Below are positions 45,638-55,374 of a stretch of 64,000 bases of DNA, one piece after another. The notes under the pieces are model-generated. The model was not told the origin of the DNA. It made no database searches and worked only from the letters and a program-made list of their open reading frames with translations. This stretch comes from Bacillus massilinigeriensis (lineage in GTDB: Bacteria > Bacillota > Bacilli > Bacillales > Cytobacillaceae): positions 2,354,697 through 2,418,696 of the forward strand of contig NZ_LT630004.1 in the NCBI RefSeq assembly GCF_900111815.1, in the 5' to 3' direction. The first letter of the stretch is position 1; each line of letters opens with the position of its first letter. A program made the position numbers and the translations under genes.

Positions 45638-45832
45638 TTACTGCGGAATAATTTTCACATACTCCCTCGGCTGGAAAGGTTCTTCAAAATCGTCCGTTTT
45701 GCTTCCCCCTTGTCCCGCTCCTTGTATGCCAATTCTTCCACTATTGTAGTCTGTTCTGCTATTTTCAAAGTGAACTGCCATAAGGAGTAAACAGAAAAAC
45801 AAAGCACAACAGATAGCTGATTTAATAACCAT
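45638..45832 (-). CDS. Small exported or membrane-anchored protein
   Basis: A 64-residue protein with one N-terminal hydrophobic helix (VIKSAICCALFFCLLLMAV) and a polar tail of about 44 residues ending in EYVKIIPQ. Family not recognised. AAAAGGAGGGG before the ATG strongly supports translation. Confidence 0.6.
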   Translation of the reverse strand: MVIKSAICCALFFCLLLMAVHFENSRTDYNSGRIGIQGAGQGGSKTDDFEEPFQPREYVKIIPQ

Positions 45833-46060
45833 ACTATCCCCTCCTTTTAAGTATAGATTAGGAAAAATCCCTCCAATCTATACGTTGCAGAAAGCTTTCA
45901 GCTTGATAATGCAGAAGATTGTATTTTAAGGTATAATTTTGTCTAAAGGTTCCGATATTTCCGTCAAAGCATTCTCGTTTGAAGGTAGAAGATTAAAAAT
46001 GTTAGAGTAAAAAGGATATACGGTTACCAGGACATAATGCATAACAAGGAGGTTCGTTTT

Positions 46061-48466
46061 TTGTCGTTATTACACCTTGCCATTGTATCACCGCTTATCT
46101 TGGCGGCATTCATACCGGCATTGTATAAGAAATTCGCAAACATACATACAGGCTGGTTTCTCCTGCCGCTGCCCATAATGCTGTTCTCCTATTTTCTACA
46201 ATTCATTTTCCAGACCTCCCAAGGCGATACCATAACAAGGACACTTGACTGGATTCCTTCACTCGGTATTGATTTCACTGTGAAAATTGATGGATTAGGG
46301 CTGTTATTTGCCCTCTTAATCACTGGGATTGGTTCGTTGGTGGTACTGTATTCGATTTACTATTTATCGAAAGAAAAAGAAAAGCTTCATCTCTTTTATG
46401 TTTATTTGCTCATGTTCATGAGTGCGATGTTAGGTGTTGTCCTCTCTGACAACATGATTTTGCTCTACAGTTTTTGGGAACTTACGAGCTTCTCTTCTTT
46501 CCTCCTGATTGGATATTGGAATCATCGTGAAAGGTCTCGGTACGGTGCCCAAAAGTCCATGCTGATCACAGTTTTTGGCGGTTTAGCCATGCTAGGGGGA
46601 ATATTGCTCCTTTACCTCATGACAGGGACATTCAGCATTTCTAAAACCATTAAAATGGCTGGAGAGCTATCGGGACAACCCTTGTTTGTTCCGGCAATGC
46701 TCTGTTTCCTGCTTGGAGCATTTACCAAGTCTGCACAATTTCCTTTTCATATATGGCTTCCTGATGCAATGGAGGCGCCTACTCCTGTCAGTGCCTACCT
46801 CCATTCAGCCACAATGGTGAAAGCAGGAATCTATCTTGTCGCAAGGCTAACTCCCGTATTTGCCCAATCAAGCCTATGGTTATGGATTATTGCAATAACC
46901 GGATTAGTGACGCTGTTCTGGGGTTCTTTCTCCGCAGTTAGGCAAACAGATTTGAAGGGTATCCTTGCCTTTTCTACTGTCAGCCAGCTTGGTATGATTA
47001 TGTCTCTTCTTGGTGTTGGAGCTGCAGCTTTTCATTTTAGCGGGAAAAGCGCTGTACCATATACGGTTGCTACCACTGCAGCACTATTCCACCTCGTAAA
47101 CCATGCGACATTCAAAGGCAGTTTGTTCATGGCTGTTGGGATCATTGACCATGAAACAGGTACTCGAGATATTCGCAAGCTCGGCGGATTAATGACAATG
47201 ATGCCTATCACTTTTACTATCTCCCTAATCGGGACCCTTTCCATGGCTGGACTTCCGCCGTTTAACGGCTTCCTCAGCAAGGAAATGTTTTTCACTTCCA
47301 TGCTGAAAGTGAAGGAAGCGGGAATACTCAGCCTTGACACATGGGGACTATTATTTCCGGTTATCGCATGGACGGGAAGTGTTTTCACTTTTGTGTATTG
47401 TATGATAATACTATTTCAGACGTTTTCAGGTGGGTTTCAGCAGGAAGAACTGGATAAGAAACCTCATGAAGCTCCTTTAGGAATGTTGATTCCTCCAGTC
47501 ATTCTGGCATCGCTTGTCGTGATATTCGGATTATTCCCAAATATCCTTTCCGACAGCTTGATTGCACCTGCAATGGGGGCAGTGTTGCAAAACATTTTAG
47601 GGAATGGCGAAAGCTTTAAAGTAGAAATATCCCATTGGCATGGCTTCAAACCTGAATTGTTCATGACAGTGGGAGTAATTGCAGTTGGATTTTTCTTGTA
47701 TAAAACCAGTGATAAGTGGATAGGTTTCTACCGTCTCTTCCCTGAAAAATGGTCCTTTAACAGAGGTTACGATCGGACATTGGAACTTTCCCAACTAGGA
47801 TCAAGAAGGTTTACAAGCCTTTATATGAATGGTTTTATCAGGACATATCTTGTCTATATCTTTTCGTTCTTTATCTTTATCCTTGGTTTGGCAATGGTTT
47901 ATGAACAAGCATTCAAAATAAATACAGACGATTTGGCAGCTGTACGTTTTTATGAAATCATGCTTGTTGCCATCATTGCGGCTGCATCTATTTCCATCCT
48001 TTTTGCCAAATCGCGGCTGACATCCATTATCCTTCTCGGAGCTGTAGGTTATACGGTAGCGCTATTCTTTGTCATTTTTCGAGCACCAGACCTTGCACTG
48101 ACCCAGCTTGTCATTGAAACAGTTTCCGTATCCCTGTTCCTCCTCTGCTTCTATCATTTGCCAAAACTGAGGAAAAGCGAAGGGAGAATAGGATTTAAAC
48201 TTGTCAACCTGCTGATTGCCATTGGAGTTGGAACAATCGTAACAGTCATCTCATTATCTGCCCACAGCAGCAAAAAGTTCGGAAGCATCGCAAACTATTA
48301 TATTGAGAATACGTATAAAAAAGCTGGCGGAGAAAATATGGTCAATGTCATCCTTGTTGACTTCCGCGGATTCGATACATTGTTTGAAATTTGCGTACTT
48401 GCCATCGCCGCTCTTGGCATATTCGGGATGATCAAGCTGCGTCTTGCAAAGGGGAAAAACGAGTAA
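46061..48466 (+). CDS. mrpA: Mrp Na+/H+ antiporter subunit A
   Basis: An 801-residue membrane protein. The N-terminal NuoL-like domain has LLYSFWELTSFSSFLLIGYW, TKSAQFPFHIWLPDAMEAPTPV (written here as two parts: TKSAQFPFHIWLP and DAMEAPTPVSA) and HATFKGSLFMAVG; the C-terminal part is the MrpA-specific NuoJ/MrpB-like region. TTG at 46061 chosen, 8 nt after AAGGAGG; it gives the B. subtilis length. Mrp complexes expel Na+ in exchange for protons, giving alkali and salt tolerance and Na+ homeostasis during sporulation. Confidence 0.93.
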   Translation: MSLLHLAIVSPLILAAFIPALYKKFANIHTGWFLLPLPIMLFSYFLQFIFQTSQGDTITRTLDWIPSLGIDFTVKIDGLGLLFALLITGIGSLVVLYSIYYLSKEKEKLHLFYVYLLMFMSAMLGVVLSDNMILLYSFWELTSFSSFLLIGYWNHRERSRYGAQKSMLITVFGGLAMLGGILLLYLMTGTFSISKTIKMAGELSGQPLFVPAMLCFLLGAFTKSAQFPFHIWLPDAMEAPTPVSAYLHSATMVKAGIYLVARLTPVFAQSSLWLWIIAITGLVTLFWGSFSAVRQTDLKGILAFSTVSQLGMIMSLLGVGAAAFHFSGKSAVPYTVATTAALFHLVNHATFKGSLFMAVGIIDHETGTRDIRKLGGLMTMMPITFTISLIGTLSMAGLPPFNGFLSKEMFFTSMLKVKEAGILSLDTWGLLFPVIAWTGSVFTFVYCMIILFQTFSGGFQQEELDKKPHEAPLGMLIPPVILASLVVIFGLFPNILSDSLIAPAMGAVLQNILGNGESFKVEISHWHGFKPELFMTVGVIAVGFFLYKTSDKWIGFYRLFPEKWSFNRGYDRTLELSQLGSRRFTSLYMNGFIRTYLVYIFSFFIFILGLAMVYEQAFKINTDDLAAVRFYEIMLVAIIAAASISILFAKSRLTSIILLGAVGYTVALFFVIFRAPDLALTQLVIETVSVSLFLLCFYHLPKLRKSEGRIGFKLVNLLIAIGVGTIVTVISLSAHSSKKFGSIANYYIENTYKKAGGENMVNVILVDFRGFDTLFEICVLAIAALGIFGMIKLRLAKGKNE

Positions 48467-48888
48467 TGAAGACAAATGATATCATTCTACAAACAGTGAC
48501 GAAAATTACGTTGTTTGTCATTATCCTTTTCTCCATTTATCTGTTTTTTACTGGACACTACCATCCGGGCGGAGGATTTATCGGCGGACTCATGGCTTCA
48601 GGTGCCATCGTCCTTCTCCTTCTTGCCTATGATATCGAAATGGTCAAAGCCATCCTTCCGGTAGATTACCGGAAAATGATTGGCATTGGTCTTTTGTTTT
48701 CCGCTGGAACAGGAGCTGGAGCCTTGCTCGCAGGGAAGCCTTTCCTGACACATGCTTATACGTATGCAAACCTGCCCATTCTTGGAAAAACATCCTTGCA
48801 TACAGCGGTCTTGTTCGATACCGGTGTGTTTCTTGTCGTCATTGGTGTGACGATGACCATCATTCAGACGATTGGGGAGAGTGACTAA
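48466..48888 (+). CDS. mrpB: Mrp Na+/H+ antiporter subunit B
   Basis: A 140-residue, four-helix MnhB/MrpB protein with signature [20 protein letters not shown]. The ATG overlaps the mrpA stop (TAATG), and the stop overlaps mrpC, so the subunits are translationally coupled. Confidence 0.93.
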   Translation: MKTNDIILQTVTKITLFVIILFSIYLFFTGHYHPGGGFIGGLMASGAIVLLLLAYDIEMVKAILPVDYRKMIGIGLLFSAGTGAGALLAGKPFLTHAYTYANLPILGKTSLHTAVLFDTGVFLVVIGVTMTIIQTIGESD

Positions 48889-49229
48889 TGGAAATACTTA
48901 TGAGTTTCCTAATCGGAATATTGTTCATGACAGCAACCTATCTTATGCTTTCCAAAAGCCTTCTGCGCATTATTGTCGGAACTGGTTTACTGAGCCATGG
49001 AGCCCATCTCTTAATCTTGACAATGGGCGACTTGAAGCGCGGTGCCGCACCGTTATTAGGTGAGAATGCCGAGTCTTATGTAGATCCGCTTCCACAGGCG
49101 CTGATACTTACAGCAATAGTTATCAGCTTTGGTGTTACCTCGTTCTTTCTCGTACTTGCCTATAGGGCGTACCAGGAACTAGGAACGGATAATATGGATC
49201 GCTTGAGAGGAAAGGAAGGACATGAATAA
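48888..49229 (+). CDS. mrpC: Mrp Na+/H+ antiporter subunit C
   Basis: A 113-residue, three-helix NuoK-like subunit ([40 protein letters not shown]). TAATG overlap with mrpB and 8-bp overlap with mrpD. Confidence 0.93.
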   Translation: MEILMSFLIGILFMTATYLMLSKSLLRIIVGTGLLSHGAHLLILTMGDLKRGAAPLLGENAESYVDPLPQALILTAIVISFGVTSFFLVLAYRAYQELGTDNMDRLRGKEGHE

Positions 49230-50703
49230 TCTACTGATAATACCAATACTGATTCCGCTTTTTACTGGAATCATTCTCATTATTTTTTCAAGCAACATCA
49301 GACTGCAGCGAACCATTTCAGGTATAAGTTCGATTGTTACCATCATTTTTACCGCTGCGCTCGCATTTCAAGTTTATAACGATGGAATTCAAACGATGAA
49401 TGTCAGCAACTGGGAGGCGCCATTCGGCATCACACTCGTATCCGATATGCTTTCTTCCCTGCTCGTGCTGACAACAAGCATCATTGCTGCTGCATGCCTG
49501 TTTTATTCTTTCTGGTCTATCGGGGAAGACAGGGAGAAGTTTTACTATTACCCTATCTTTCAGTTCCTTATTGTTGGAGTGAACGGGGCTTTCACAACAG
49601 GTGATATTTTCAACTTATTCGTGTTTTTTGAAGTAATGCTGATGTCTTCCTATGTTTTGCTTGTTCTTGGAGGGACGAAGATTCAACTGAGGGAAACCAT
49701 TAAATATATTCTTGTTAATGTCATTTCCTCCGCTCTCTTTGTCATCACGGTCGCTTTTCTATATTCTGTCGTCGGCACATTGAACATGGCGCATATTTCC
49801 GCAAGGATTGCGGAGTCGGGCAATTCAGGAATTCTTACAGTGATTGCAGTCCTATTCTTGATTGTATTTGGGTTAAAGGGTGCCATATTTCCGCTGTATT
49901 TTTGGCTTCCTGGCTCATATTATGCACCGCCGGCTCCTGTTATGGCGCTGTTTGGTGCATTGCTGACAAAAGTCGGCGTCTATTCCATTACAAGAACCTA
50001 TACATTATTTTTCTATCATGATGCGGGATTTGCGATTGAGCTTCTTCAAATCCTCGCGATTTTCACGATCATTGCAGGTGCAATTGGTGCAATTGCATTC
50101 CATGATGTTAAAAAAATAATTATTTACAATATCATTATCGCTGTTGGTGTCATTCTATTCGGTGTGTCCATCATGAACAGCGAGTCGGTGACAGGCTCTA
50201 TCTTTTATTTAATCCATGACATGATCATCAAGGCTGCCTTGTTCCTTTTAGTAGGAATTATTGTAAAATTAGCAGGAACAGCCGACCTGCGAAAAATGGG
50301 TGGCTTCATCCATACCTACCCAGGGCTTGGCTGGACGTTTTTCATTGCTTCATTAGCGCTTGCAGGCATTCCTCCGCTAAGCGGCTTTATCGGAAAGCTG
50401 CTAATTGTCCGTTCAGGTTTTGAGGATGAAAGCTTTTGGGGAGCAGGAATTGTTTTAATGTCAAGTCTTGTTGTCCTTTTTTCCATCATGAAAATATTCA
50501 TTGGAGCCTTCTGGGGAAAAGCACGTGTACCTAAAAATACAGGCAAAGTTCCTGTCACGTCTCTATTGGCAGCCCCTGCCCTTCTTACAGCACTCGCAGT
50601 TTTGTATGGGTTAGGAACGGAAGCAATTTACCCGGTCATCTCCTTGGCGGCAGAGACCTTAAAAAATCCAGACATTTATATCAATGCGGTCCTAAAGGAG
50701 TGA
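49222..50703 (+). CDS. mrpD: Mrp Na+/H+ antiporter subunit D
   Basis: A 493-residue, 14-helix NuoM/N-like proton-translocating subunit. Conserved [19 protein letters not shown] (channel Glu) and [20 protein letters not shown] (channel Lys). It pairs with MrpA in the proton path. Confidence 0.93.
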   Translation: MNNLLIIPILIPLFTGIILIIFSSNIRLQRTISGISSIVTIIFTAALAFQVYNDGIQTMNVSNWEAPFGITLVSDMLSSLLVLTTSIIAAACLFYSFWSIGEDREKFYYYPIFQFLIVGVNGAFTTGDIFNLFVFFEVMLMSSYVLLVLGGTKIQLRETIKYILVNVISSALFVITVAFLYSVVGTLNMAHISARIAESGNSGILTVIAVLFLIVFGLKGAIFPLYFWLPGSYYAPPAPVMALFGALLTKVGVYSITRTYTLFFYHDAGFAIELLQILAIFTIIAGAIGAIAFHDVKKIIIYNIIIAVGVILFGVSIMNSESVTGSIFYLIHDMIIKAALFLLVGIIVKLAGTADLRKMGGFIHTYPGLGWTFFIASLALAGIPPLSGFIGKLLIVRSGFEDESFWGAGIVLMSSLVVLFSIMKIFIGAFWGKARVPKNTGKVPVTSLLAAPALLTALAVLYGLGTEAIYPVISLAAETLKNPDIYINAVLKE

Positions 50704-50709
50704 TAGTAG

Positions 50710-51186
50710 ATGGCCTTCCAGATTTTGCTTAACTTTTTCCTTGCTTTCATATGGATGTTTCTAAAGACATCCTATACACCTGTTACTTTTCTTGTAGGCT
50801 ACTTCTTCGGCCTTTTGGTCATTTTTACTTTCCGAAGGTTTTTTCATACGAGATTTTACGGGTACAAAATAGTGGCTGTCATTCGTCTTTTCCTGATTTT
50901 TAATCGTGAGTTATTTTTATCAAATCTGGCAGTATTAAAGGTGATCCTGAAACCAAAGCTCGATATTAAGCCTGGGATTTTCGCTCTACCAACAGAGTTA
51001 AAGGAAGACTGGGAAATCACCATTCTTGCAAACCTGATTACGTTGACACCCGGTACGCTCGTCATCGATATTTCTCCTGACAACTCTATACTCTATGTCC
51101 ATGCAATGGATATTGATGACATACAGGAAGCAATCGATGGTATCAAGAATTCATTTGAAAAAGCGATCATGGAGGTGAGCAGATAA
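50710..51186 (+). CDS. mrpE: Mrp Na+/H+ antiporter subunit E
   Basis: A 158-residue MrpE: two or three N-terminal helices, then a soluble domain with ILANLITLTPGTLVIDISPD (family signature). Its stop overlaps the mrpF start. Confidence 0.93.
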   Translation: MAFQILLNFFLAFIWMFLKTSYTPVTFLVGYFFGLLVIFTFRRFFHTRFYGYKIVAVIRLFLIFNRELFLSNLAVLKVILKPKLDIKPGIFALPTELKEDWEITILANLITLTPGTLVIDISPDNSILYVHAMDIDDIQEAIDGIKNSFEKAIMEVSR

Positions 51187-51470
51187 TGTTTGAAATCGTC
51201 CTCATGATTTCTTTGTTCATCATTTCCCTGGCAATGCTCGGCCTCATTTACAGGGTCATCAAAGGGCCAACTATCCCCGACCGGGTCGTTGCGCTTGACG
51301 CGCTTGGCATTAACCTTGTTTCCATCATCGCCATTGTATCTATTTTCCTGAAAACAACTGCTTTTCTCGATATTATCCTCTTGATTGGAATTCTCGCTTT
51401 TATCGGGACAGTTGCTTTTAGCAAATACCTGGAGAAGGGAGTGATCATGGAACGTGACAGAAATTCTTAA
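51186..51470 (+). CDS. mrpF: Mrp Na+/H+ antiporter subunit F
   Basis: A 94-residue, three-helix subunit with YRVIKGPTIPDRVVALDALG, the MrpF signature. It overlaps mrpG by 17 bp. Confidence 0.93.
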   Translation: MFEIVLMISLFIISLAMLGLIYRVIKGPTIPDRVVALDALGINLVSIIAIVSIFLKTTAFLDIILLIGILAFIGTVAFSKYLEKGVIMERDRNS

Positions 51471-51798
51471 GTTTTTTATTGGTCTAACCGTTCTAACCGG
51501 TGCGCTATTAAGCCTTGTTACTGCCTTTGGGCTTATCCGGCTTCCAGATGTGTACACAAGGAATCATGCAGCTTCGAAAAGCGCTACACTCGGTGTCATG
51601 CTTGTGCTTCTTGGTACATTGCTGTATGCCTATCAAGACACAGGCAGCTTTCACTCAAGACTATTGCTGGGGATTGCTTTCATTTTCATGACATCCCCTG
51701 TTGCAGGCCATTTAATTAGCAGAGCCGCATATAATTCAGGTGTGAAGCTTTGGGGAAACAGTGTGAGGGATGACCTTGCGAAACATAGAAAAAAGTAG
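51454..51798 (+). CDS. mrpG: Mrp Na+/H+ antiporter subunit G
   Basis: A 114-residue, three-helix subunit with LIRLPDVYTRNHAASKSATL, the MrpG/PhaG signature. GTG start. Last gene of the complete mrpABCDEFG operon. Confidence 0.93.
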   Translation: MTEILKFFIGLTVLTGALLSLVTAFGLIRLPDVYTRNHAASKSATLGVMLVLLGTLLYAYQDTGSFHSRLLLGIAFIFMTSPVAGHLISRAAYNSGVKLWGNSVRDDLAKHRKK

Positions 51799-51810
51799 CT
51801 AATTTAGCAC

Positions 51811-51847
51811 AAAAACCACTAATTCGTCGTGAATTAGTGGTTTTTTC
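51811..51847 (+). terminator. Terminator of the mrp operon
   Basis: Perfect 15-bp stem (51811-51825 with 51831-51845), 5-nt loop, ending in a T run. Confidence 0.88.
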
Positions 51848-51943
51848 TCTACTTTAATTTCCAGAAAGGTTCAATTTTTATCCATACCTCGGTGAAAATG
51901 TATAGCGTATGATGAAGGTAGCATAGCGAGAAAGGGAGCGGTT

Positions 51944-53107
51944 ATGATGGCAGGCGAAAAGGTTGCGGTAATTGGCGGCGGAATCAGCGGTTTATGCACA
52001 GCCCTCGCTCTGCAGCAAAGAGGAATACAGGCAGAAGTGTACGAACAGGGAATGCCAGAAGATTATCCTCGCGCTGGCATGATTCTTGGCGGAAATGCGC
52101 TTATCTGCCTTGAAATGCTTGGTCTAAGGGAAGCTGTATGGAAAAATAGTATCGGTACCGATTGTTATACGATCCGTGCAGATTCCGGGAAAGTCATCTC
52201 CACATTAAAATATTCTTCTCCTGTCATTACATCTTGTTTTCGCTTCATCTATGGTCCTCTTTTATTGACCCTTTTAGCCAGCGAGCTTTCACCTGGCACG
52301 CTGCACTTTGGACAGAAACTCGATAACTTTGAGCGGAATAAGAATAGCATTACCCTTTTCTTTGAAGGCGGAGAGACGAAAGAGTGCAGTTATATGCTCG
52401 CTTGCGATGGACTTCACTCTCTTGTGAGGAGGAAGCTATTGCCGGACTCTTCCCCTGTGGCCTCCGGCTACACCTGCTGGCGCGGTATTCTTGATCATGA
52501 TGGTGAGTTTTCCAATTATGCCTTCAGCGAAACATGGGGGCACCGGGGTCGCTTTGGGATTGTTCCCCTTCCAAACAACCAGATTTACTGGTATGCCGTC
52601 AGGAAATGTGAAGGACAAGAGAAAGCAATGAATACTTGGGCTTCGATTGATTTGTTATTCAATTTTTTCTATTACCACGATCCGATTCAGCAAATCCTCG
52701 AGAGAACAAAAGACAATGAAATCATTCACCATGATATTTTTGAATCGAAATCGCCTGGAATTCTTTTTTTCGGTTGTATCCTGCTGCTAGGGGATGCTGC
52801 CCACTCCCCCCTCCTTAATATGGGACAGGGGGCATCGTTGGCAATAGAGGACGCAGTGACGCTTGCTGCTTCCATAGCATCCGAGGAATCGACCAATAAG
52901 GGTTTTACACAATACTCCAAAAGTCATGCAAGGCGAGCAAGGAAGGTTTCGTCACACATTAGAAAGTTCGATTGGATTGCAAAGATGGAGCTTCCATTCC
53001 TATGTTCCATGAGAAATTGCTTTCTTAGCTTGGCCCCATCATCCTTTCATGGAAAGAGGCTTGGGGATTTGTTCGATATCACCCCATGGGATCTTTCATC
53101 AGGATAA
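51944..53107 (+). CDS. FAD-dependent monooxygenase (PHBH/UbiH fold)
   Basis: A 387-residue flavoprotein: dinucleotide motif VAVIGGGISGLCTALAL, ACDGLHSLVRR (DG motif) and LLLGDAAHSPLLNMGQGAS (GD motif). This is a class A flavin hydroxylase; substrate unknown. There is no operon partner; downstream is gene-free DNA with repeats. GGGAGCGG precedes a double ATG. Confidence 0.85.
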   Translation: MMAGEKVAVIGGGISGLCTALALQQRGIQAEVYEQGMPEDYPRAGMILGGNALICLEMLGLREAVWKNSIGTDCYTIRADSGKVISTLKYSSPVITSCFRFIYGPLLLTLLASELSPGTLHFGQKLDNFERNKNSITLFFEGGETKECSYMLACDGLHSLVRRKLLPDSSPVASGYTCWRGILDHDGEFSNYAFSETWGHRGRFGIVPLPNNQIYWYAVRKCEGQEKAMNTWASIDLLFNFFYYHDPIQQILERTKDNEIIHHDIFESKSPGILFFGCILLLGDAAHSPLLNMGQGASLAIEDAVTLAASIASEESTNKGFTQYSKSHARRARKVSSHIRKFDWIAKMELPFLCSMRNCFLSLAPSSFHGKRLGDLFDITPWDLSSG

Positions 53108-53247
53108 GAAATGCCGTGTACCACGGCACGATCAGAGGACAGGTGAGCCGCTAAGTCCGTGTTAGTCGGCGGGACAAATGGGAATCGAGCGAGTTAAAAA
53201 CAGCCGACCTGAAAACAAACTGGAATCTGCTGTAGATATTTTTGCGC

Positions 53248-53413
53248 TTACCGTTGATAACTTATCCAGGACGCTTCAGGGAGAGCTTCACAATCGTGTG
53301 TAACCGGTTCCAAAAGCACGCTTTTTCAAAAAAACAATTCCACATCACCAAAAACTCCTCGCCTAAACCTCAAAAAACAAAGCAAAATGACAATTTTTTA
53401 GGGTTTGGGAGCG
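53248..53413 (+). repeat. Long direct repeat, copy 1 (166 bp)
   Basis: Aligns with 53553-53716 with five substitutions and two A-run length differences. It begins with TTACCGTTGATAA and ends with GGGTTTGGGAGCG. Confidence 0.88.
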
Positions 53414-53489
53414 CAGTGGAACGCGGATCATTTTACAAAAATTATCTAATATGGATCCTGTTGTATAGCTACTGTAGATAAATGATAGA

Positions 53490-53565
53490 TTACCGTTGAT
53501 AAACGGTGATTTACCGTTGATAAATTGTCCATTACCGTTGATAAATGAACAGTTACCGTTGATAA
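53490..53565 (+). repeat. Array of four 13-bp motifs at exact 21-bp spacing
   Basis: TTACCGTTGATAA occurs at 53490, 53511, 53532 and 53553, with 8-bp variable spacers; a fifth copy begins copy 1 at 53248. The 21-bp period is two helical turns, so all motifs face the same side of the helix, as in iterons or cooperative protein-binding arrays. Confidence 0.88.
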
Positions 53566-53716
53566 CTTATCCAGAACGCTTCAGGGAGAGCTACACAATT
53601 GTGTGTAATCGGTCCCAAAAGCACGCTTTTTCAAAAAACAATTCCACATCACCAAAAACTCCTCGCCTAAACCTCAAAAAAAAAGCAAAATGACAATTTT
53701 TTAGGGTTTGGGAGCG
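53553..53716 (+). repeat. Long direct repeat, copy 2 (164 bp)
   Basis: Second copy of the block at 53248-53413. Its first 13 bp are the last unit of the 21-bp array. Confidence 0.88.
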
Positions 53717-53893
53717 GAATAGAATATCGTGGACAAACCGGCAGTATCGTGTAACACAACATCGAAAAAAACCATATTGAAAGTGCAACTAGCAAAGCAC
53801 GTGATACCGATTCAAGCTTTTTCAAAAGCCCGAAATCACTCGCTTTGCGGATTCGAACTAACTTTTTCTTGACACAATGAAACCGCCCTGCGT

Positions 53894-54274
53894 TCACTTT
53901 TGAATAACTGCTATCGTACATCTTGAAATACAGATCAGCTTGTCTTCTTCATCTTCTATCTTAACTTCCCAGACCATTGTCTTCCTTCCGTGATGCAACA
54001 CTTCTGCGGTTGCTGTCACCATTCCTTCCCTTTTGGAACGAAGGTGATTCGCATTTATTTCAAGCCCTACAACTGCTTCGGTTTCCTTGTTTGATAATTC
54101 ATAAGCACCAATGCTTGCTACTGTTTCTGCAAGCGCAACCGATGCACCTCCATGCAGCAGCCCAAAAGGCTGGCGCGTCCGATGATCTACAGGCATCATC
54201 GCAGTGACAAGACCTTTTTCCACTCGAGTAATCTCAATCCCAAGCGAATGCATGAGCGTTTGGCTAAAGTCCAT
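53894..54274 (-). CDS. Hotdog-fold thioesterase (PaaI/YuxO-like)
   Basis: A 126-residue acyl-CoA thioesterase family protein. RQPFGLLHGGASVALAETVAS is the catalytic loop and helix (Gly-Gly and Glu), and GLEINANHLRSKREG follows. It resembles B. subtilis YuxO, annotated as a 1,4-dihydroxy-2-naphthoyl-CoA thioesterase-like protein; substrate is uncertain. GGAGGTAC precedes the ATG. Confidence 0.85.
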   Translation of the reverse strand: MDFSQTLMHSLGIEITRVEKGLVTAMMPVDHRTRQPFGLLHGGASVALAETVASIGAYELSNKETEAVVGLEINANHLRSKREGMVTATAEVLHHGRKTMVWEVKIEDEEDKLICISRCTIAVIQK

Positions 54275-54382
54275 TATGTACCTCCATCATCAAGCGTGAT
54301 AATCTGATAAATGTTAAGGAGAACGGGGATGCTAACAATGTCCTGTTGGACAAATAATGACCATAATCCGAGGTGGATAAGC

Positions 54383-54559
54383 ATGAATAATGTACGAGAA
54401 GGTTTGATTCCTGCAGTGCTTGGAACTGCCGTAACAGCAGCAGGTTATGCGCTGTCTCAAAGCAACAGAGTCAACAACAGACTTTCAAATACTGTAGTCG
54501 GCTTCGGCCTTGCTCATATCGTCCTTGGAGCAATCGATTTATTTGAACACAGGCAGTAA
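54383..54559 (+). CDS. Small hydrophobic protein, function unknown
   Basis: A 58-residue protein (MNNVREGLIPAVLGTAVTAA...) with two hydrophobic stretches. It looks like a conserved small Bacillaceae protein I have seen only as hypothetical. ATG at 54383 follows GAGGTGG; an in-frame start at 54311 is less likely. Confidence 0.6.
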   Translation: MNNVREGLIPAVLGTAVTAAGYALSQSNRVNNRLSNTVVGFGLAHIVLGAIDLFEHRQ

Positions 54560-54563
54560 TTTG

Positions 54564-54592
54564 AGATTGGCGGGAAATATTCCCGCCAATCT
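54564..54592. terminator. Hairpin between convergent genes
   Basis: Perfect 13-bp stem (54564-54576 with 54580-54592), 3-nt loop. U-tract is poor, so terminator function is probable only. Confidence 0.55.
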
Positions 54593-55199
54593 ACCTATCG
54601 AGCACTCTTTCCCTGTTTCTACGCCTTTTTCTGTGAATCACTACGGTTAATGTTACAAGTGAGACAAGGAGAAAAGCAGCCCCATACTCACTTCCAAGCT
54701 TTATTATATCATCCATATTGTCTCCAAATAAAAAACCTGCAGTAAAAGTAAGAGACAGCCAAGCAAGCGCTCCAGGATACGCATATAAAGCAAATGTACG
54801 ATAATTGAGTCCTCCTGCTCCATAGAGAAATGGGATAACACTCCTCACCCCAGGAATAAAATAGCTGAAAGAAAGTGAGAAAGCGTGGTATTTCGCCATT
54901 ATTCTAATAGATGATTCCACGGATAGAGTGAATCGCTTAGATTTTCGAAAGAAACTTAGCAAACGTTTACCCAATATCCGCCCCATCAGATAGCTTGTTG
55001 TTAGCGCAAAGATTAGGCCAGCATACGCCGTCAAAAATGCGGATAAAGGATGGAGGATTCCAGTAGATGATACAAAACCTACTCCCATGATCAGGACCTC
55101 ATTAGGAAGCGGAATTCCAAAAATCCCCAACCATAACCAGATGAATAAACCGATATATCCGTTTCCTTCCATCATTTCCAAGACGAGGTCCACATTCAT
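54591..55199 (-). CDS. DedA family membrane protein
   Basis: A 202-residue protein with about five helices and DedA/VTT signatures: GIFGIPLPNEVLIMGVG, FSYFIPGVRSVIPFLYGAG and AYPGALAWLSLTF. DedA proteins are proposed undecaprenyl-phosphate or phospholipid flippases dependent on the proton motive force. GGAGGA lies 10 nt before the ATG. Confidence 0.88.
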   Translation of the reverse strand: MNVDLVLEMMEGNGYIGLFIWLWLGIFGIPLPNEVLIMGVGFVSSTGILHPLSAFLTAYAGLIFALTTSYLMGRILGKRLLSFFRKSKRFTLSVESSIRIMAKYHAFSLSFSYFIPGVRSVIPFLYGAGGLNYRTFALYAYPGALAWLSLTFTAGFLFGDNMDDIIKLGSEYGAAFLLVSLVTLTVVIHRKRRRNRERVLDR

Positions 55200-55325
55200 C
55201 CAGGTTCCTCCCTACTGCTTACTTCAGAAAAATTTTCTAAATAATTAAATATATGACTAAGAAATTCTACTCTTTCCAAATAATATCCTCTTTTTTTCAT
55301 CCGAAACTCATAGCCTAATAAAGTG

Positions 55326-55349
55326 ATCCCTTACATATATATGAGGGAT
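55326..55349. promoter_or_regulatory. Palindrome upstream of an unknown gene, operator-like
   Basis: ATCCCT (55326-55331) and AGGGAT (55344-55349) flank an AT-rich centre, 26 bp before the start codon of the next gene. It could be an operator or a hairpin in the leader. Confidence 0.35.
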
Positions 55350-55374
55350 ACAAGTTTATGTAAGGAGGGATAGA

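Larger units (their letters stand above)
53108..53893. other. 786-bp gene-free region with repeats
   Basis: No gene is supported. It begins with a small hairpin (53112-53118 with 53122-53128, no U-tract), then holds two copies of a block of about 165 bp, a 21-bp-spaced short-motif array, and a degenerate third piece near 53800-53840 resembling the block's middle. The short open frames inside have no ribosome binding sites. Confidence 0.7.

Noticed and set aside
45850-46060. Promoter of the mrp operon
   Set aside because: A TATAAT element is present near 45930, but no acceptable -35 at 16-18 bp; an imperfect inverted repeat near 45852-45884 could not be given a function.
53490-53565. Possible CRISPR array
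   Set aside because: The 13-bp motif and 8-bp spacers are far too short for CRISPR repeats and spacers, and there are no cas genes in the window.
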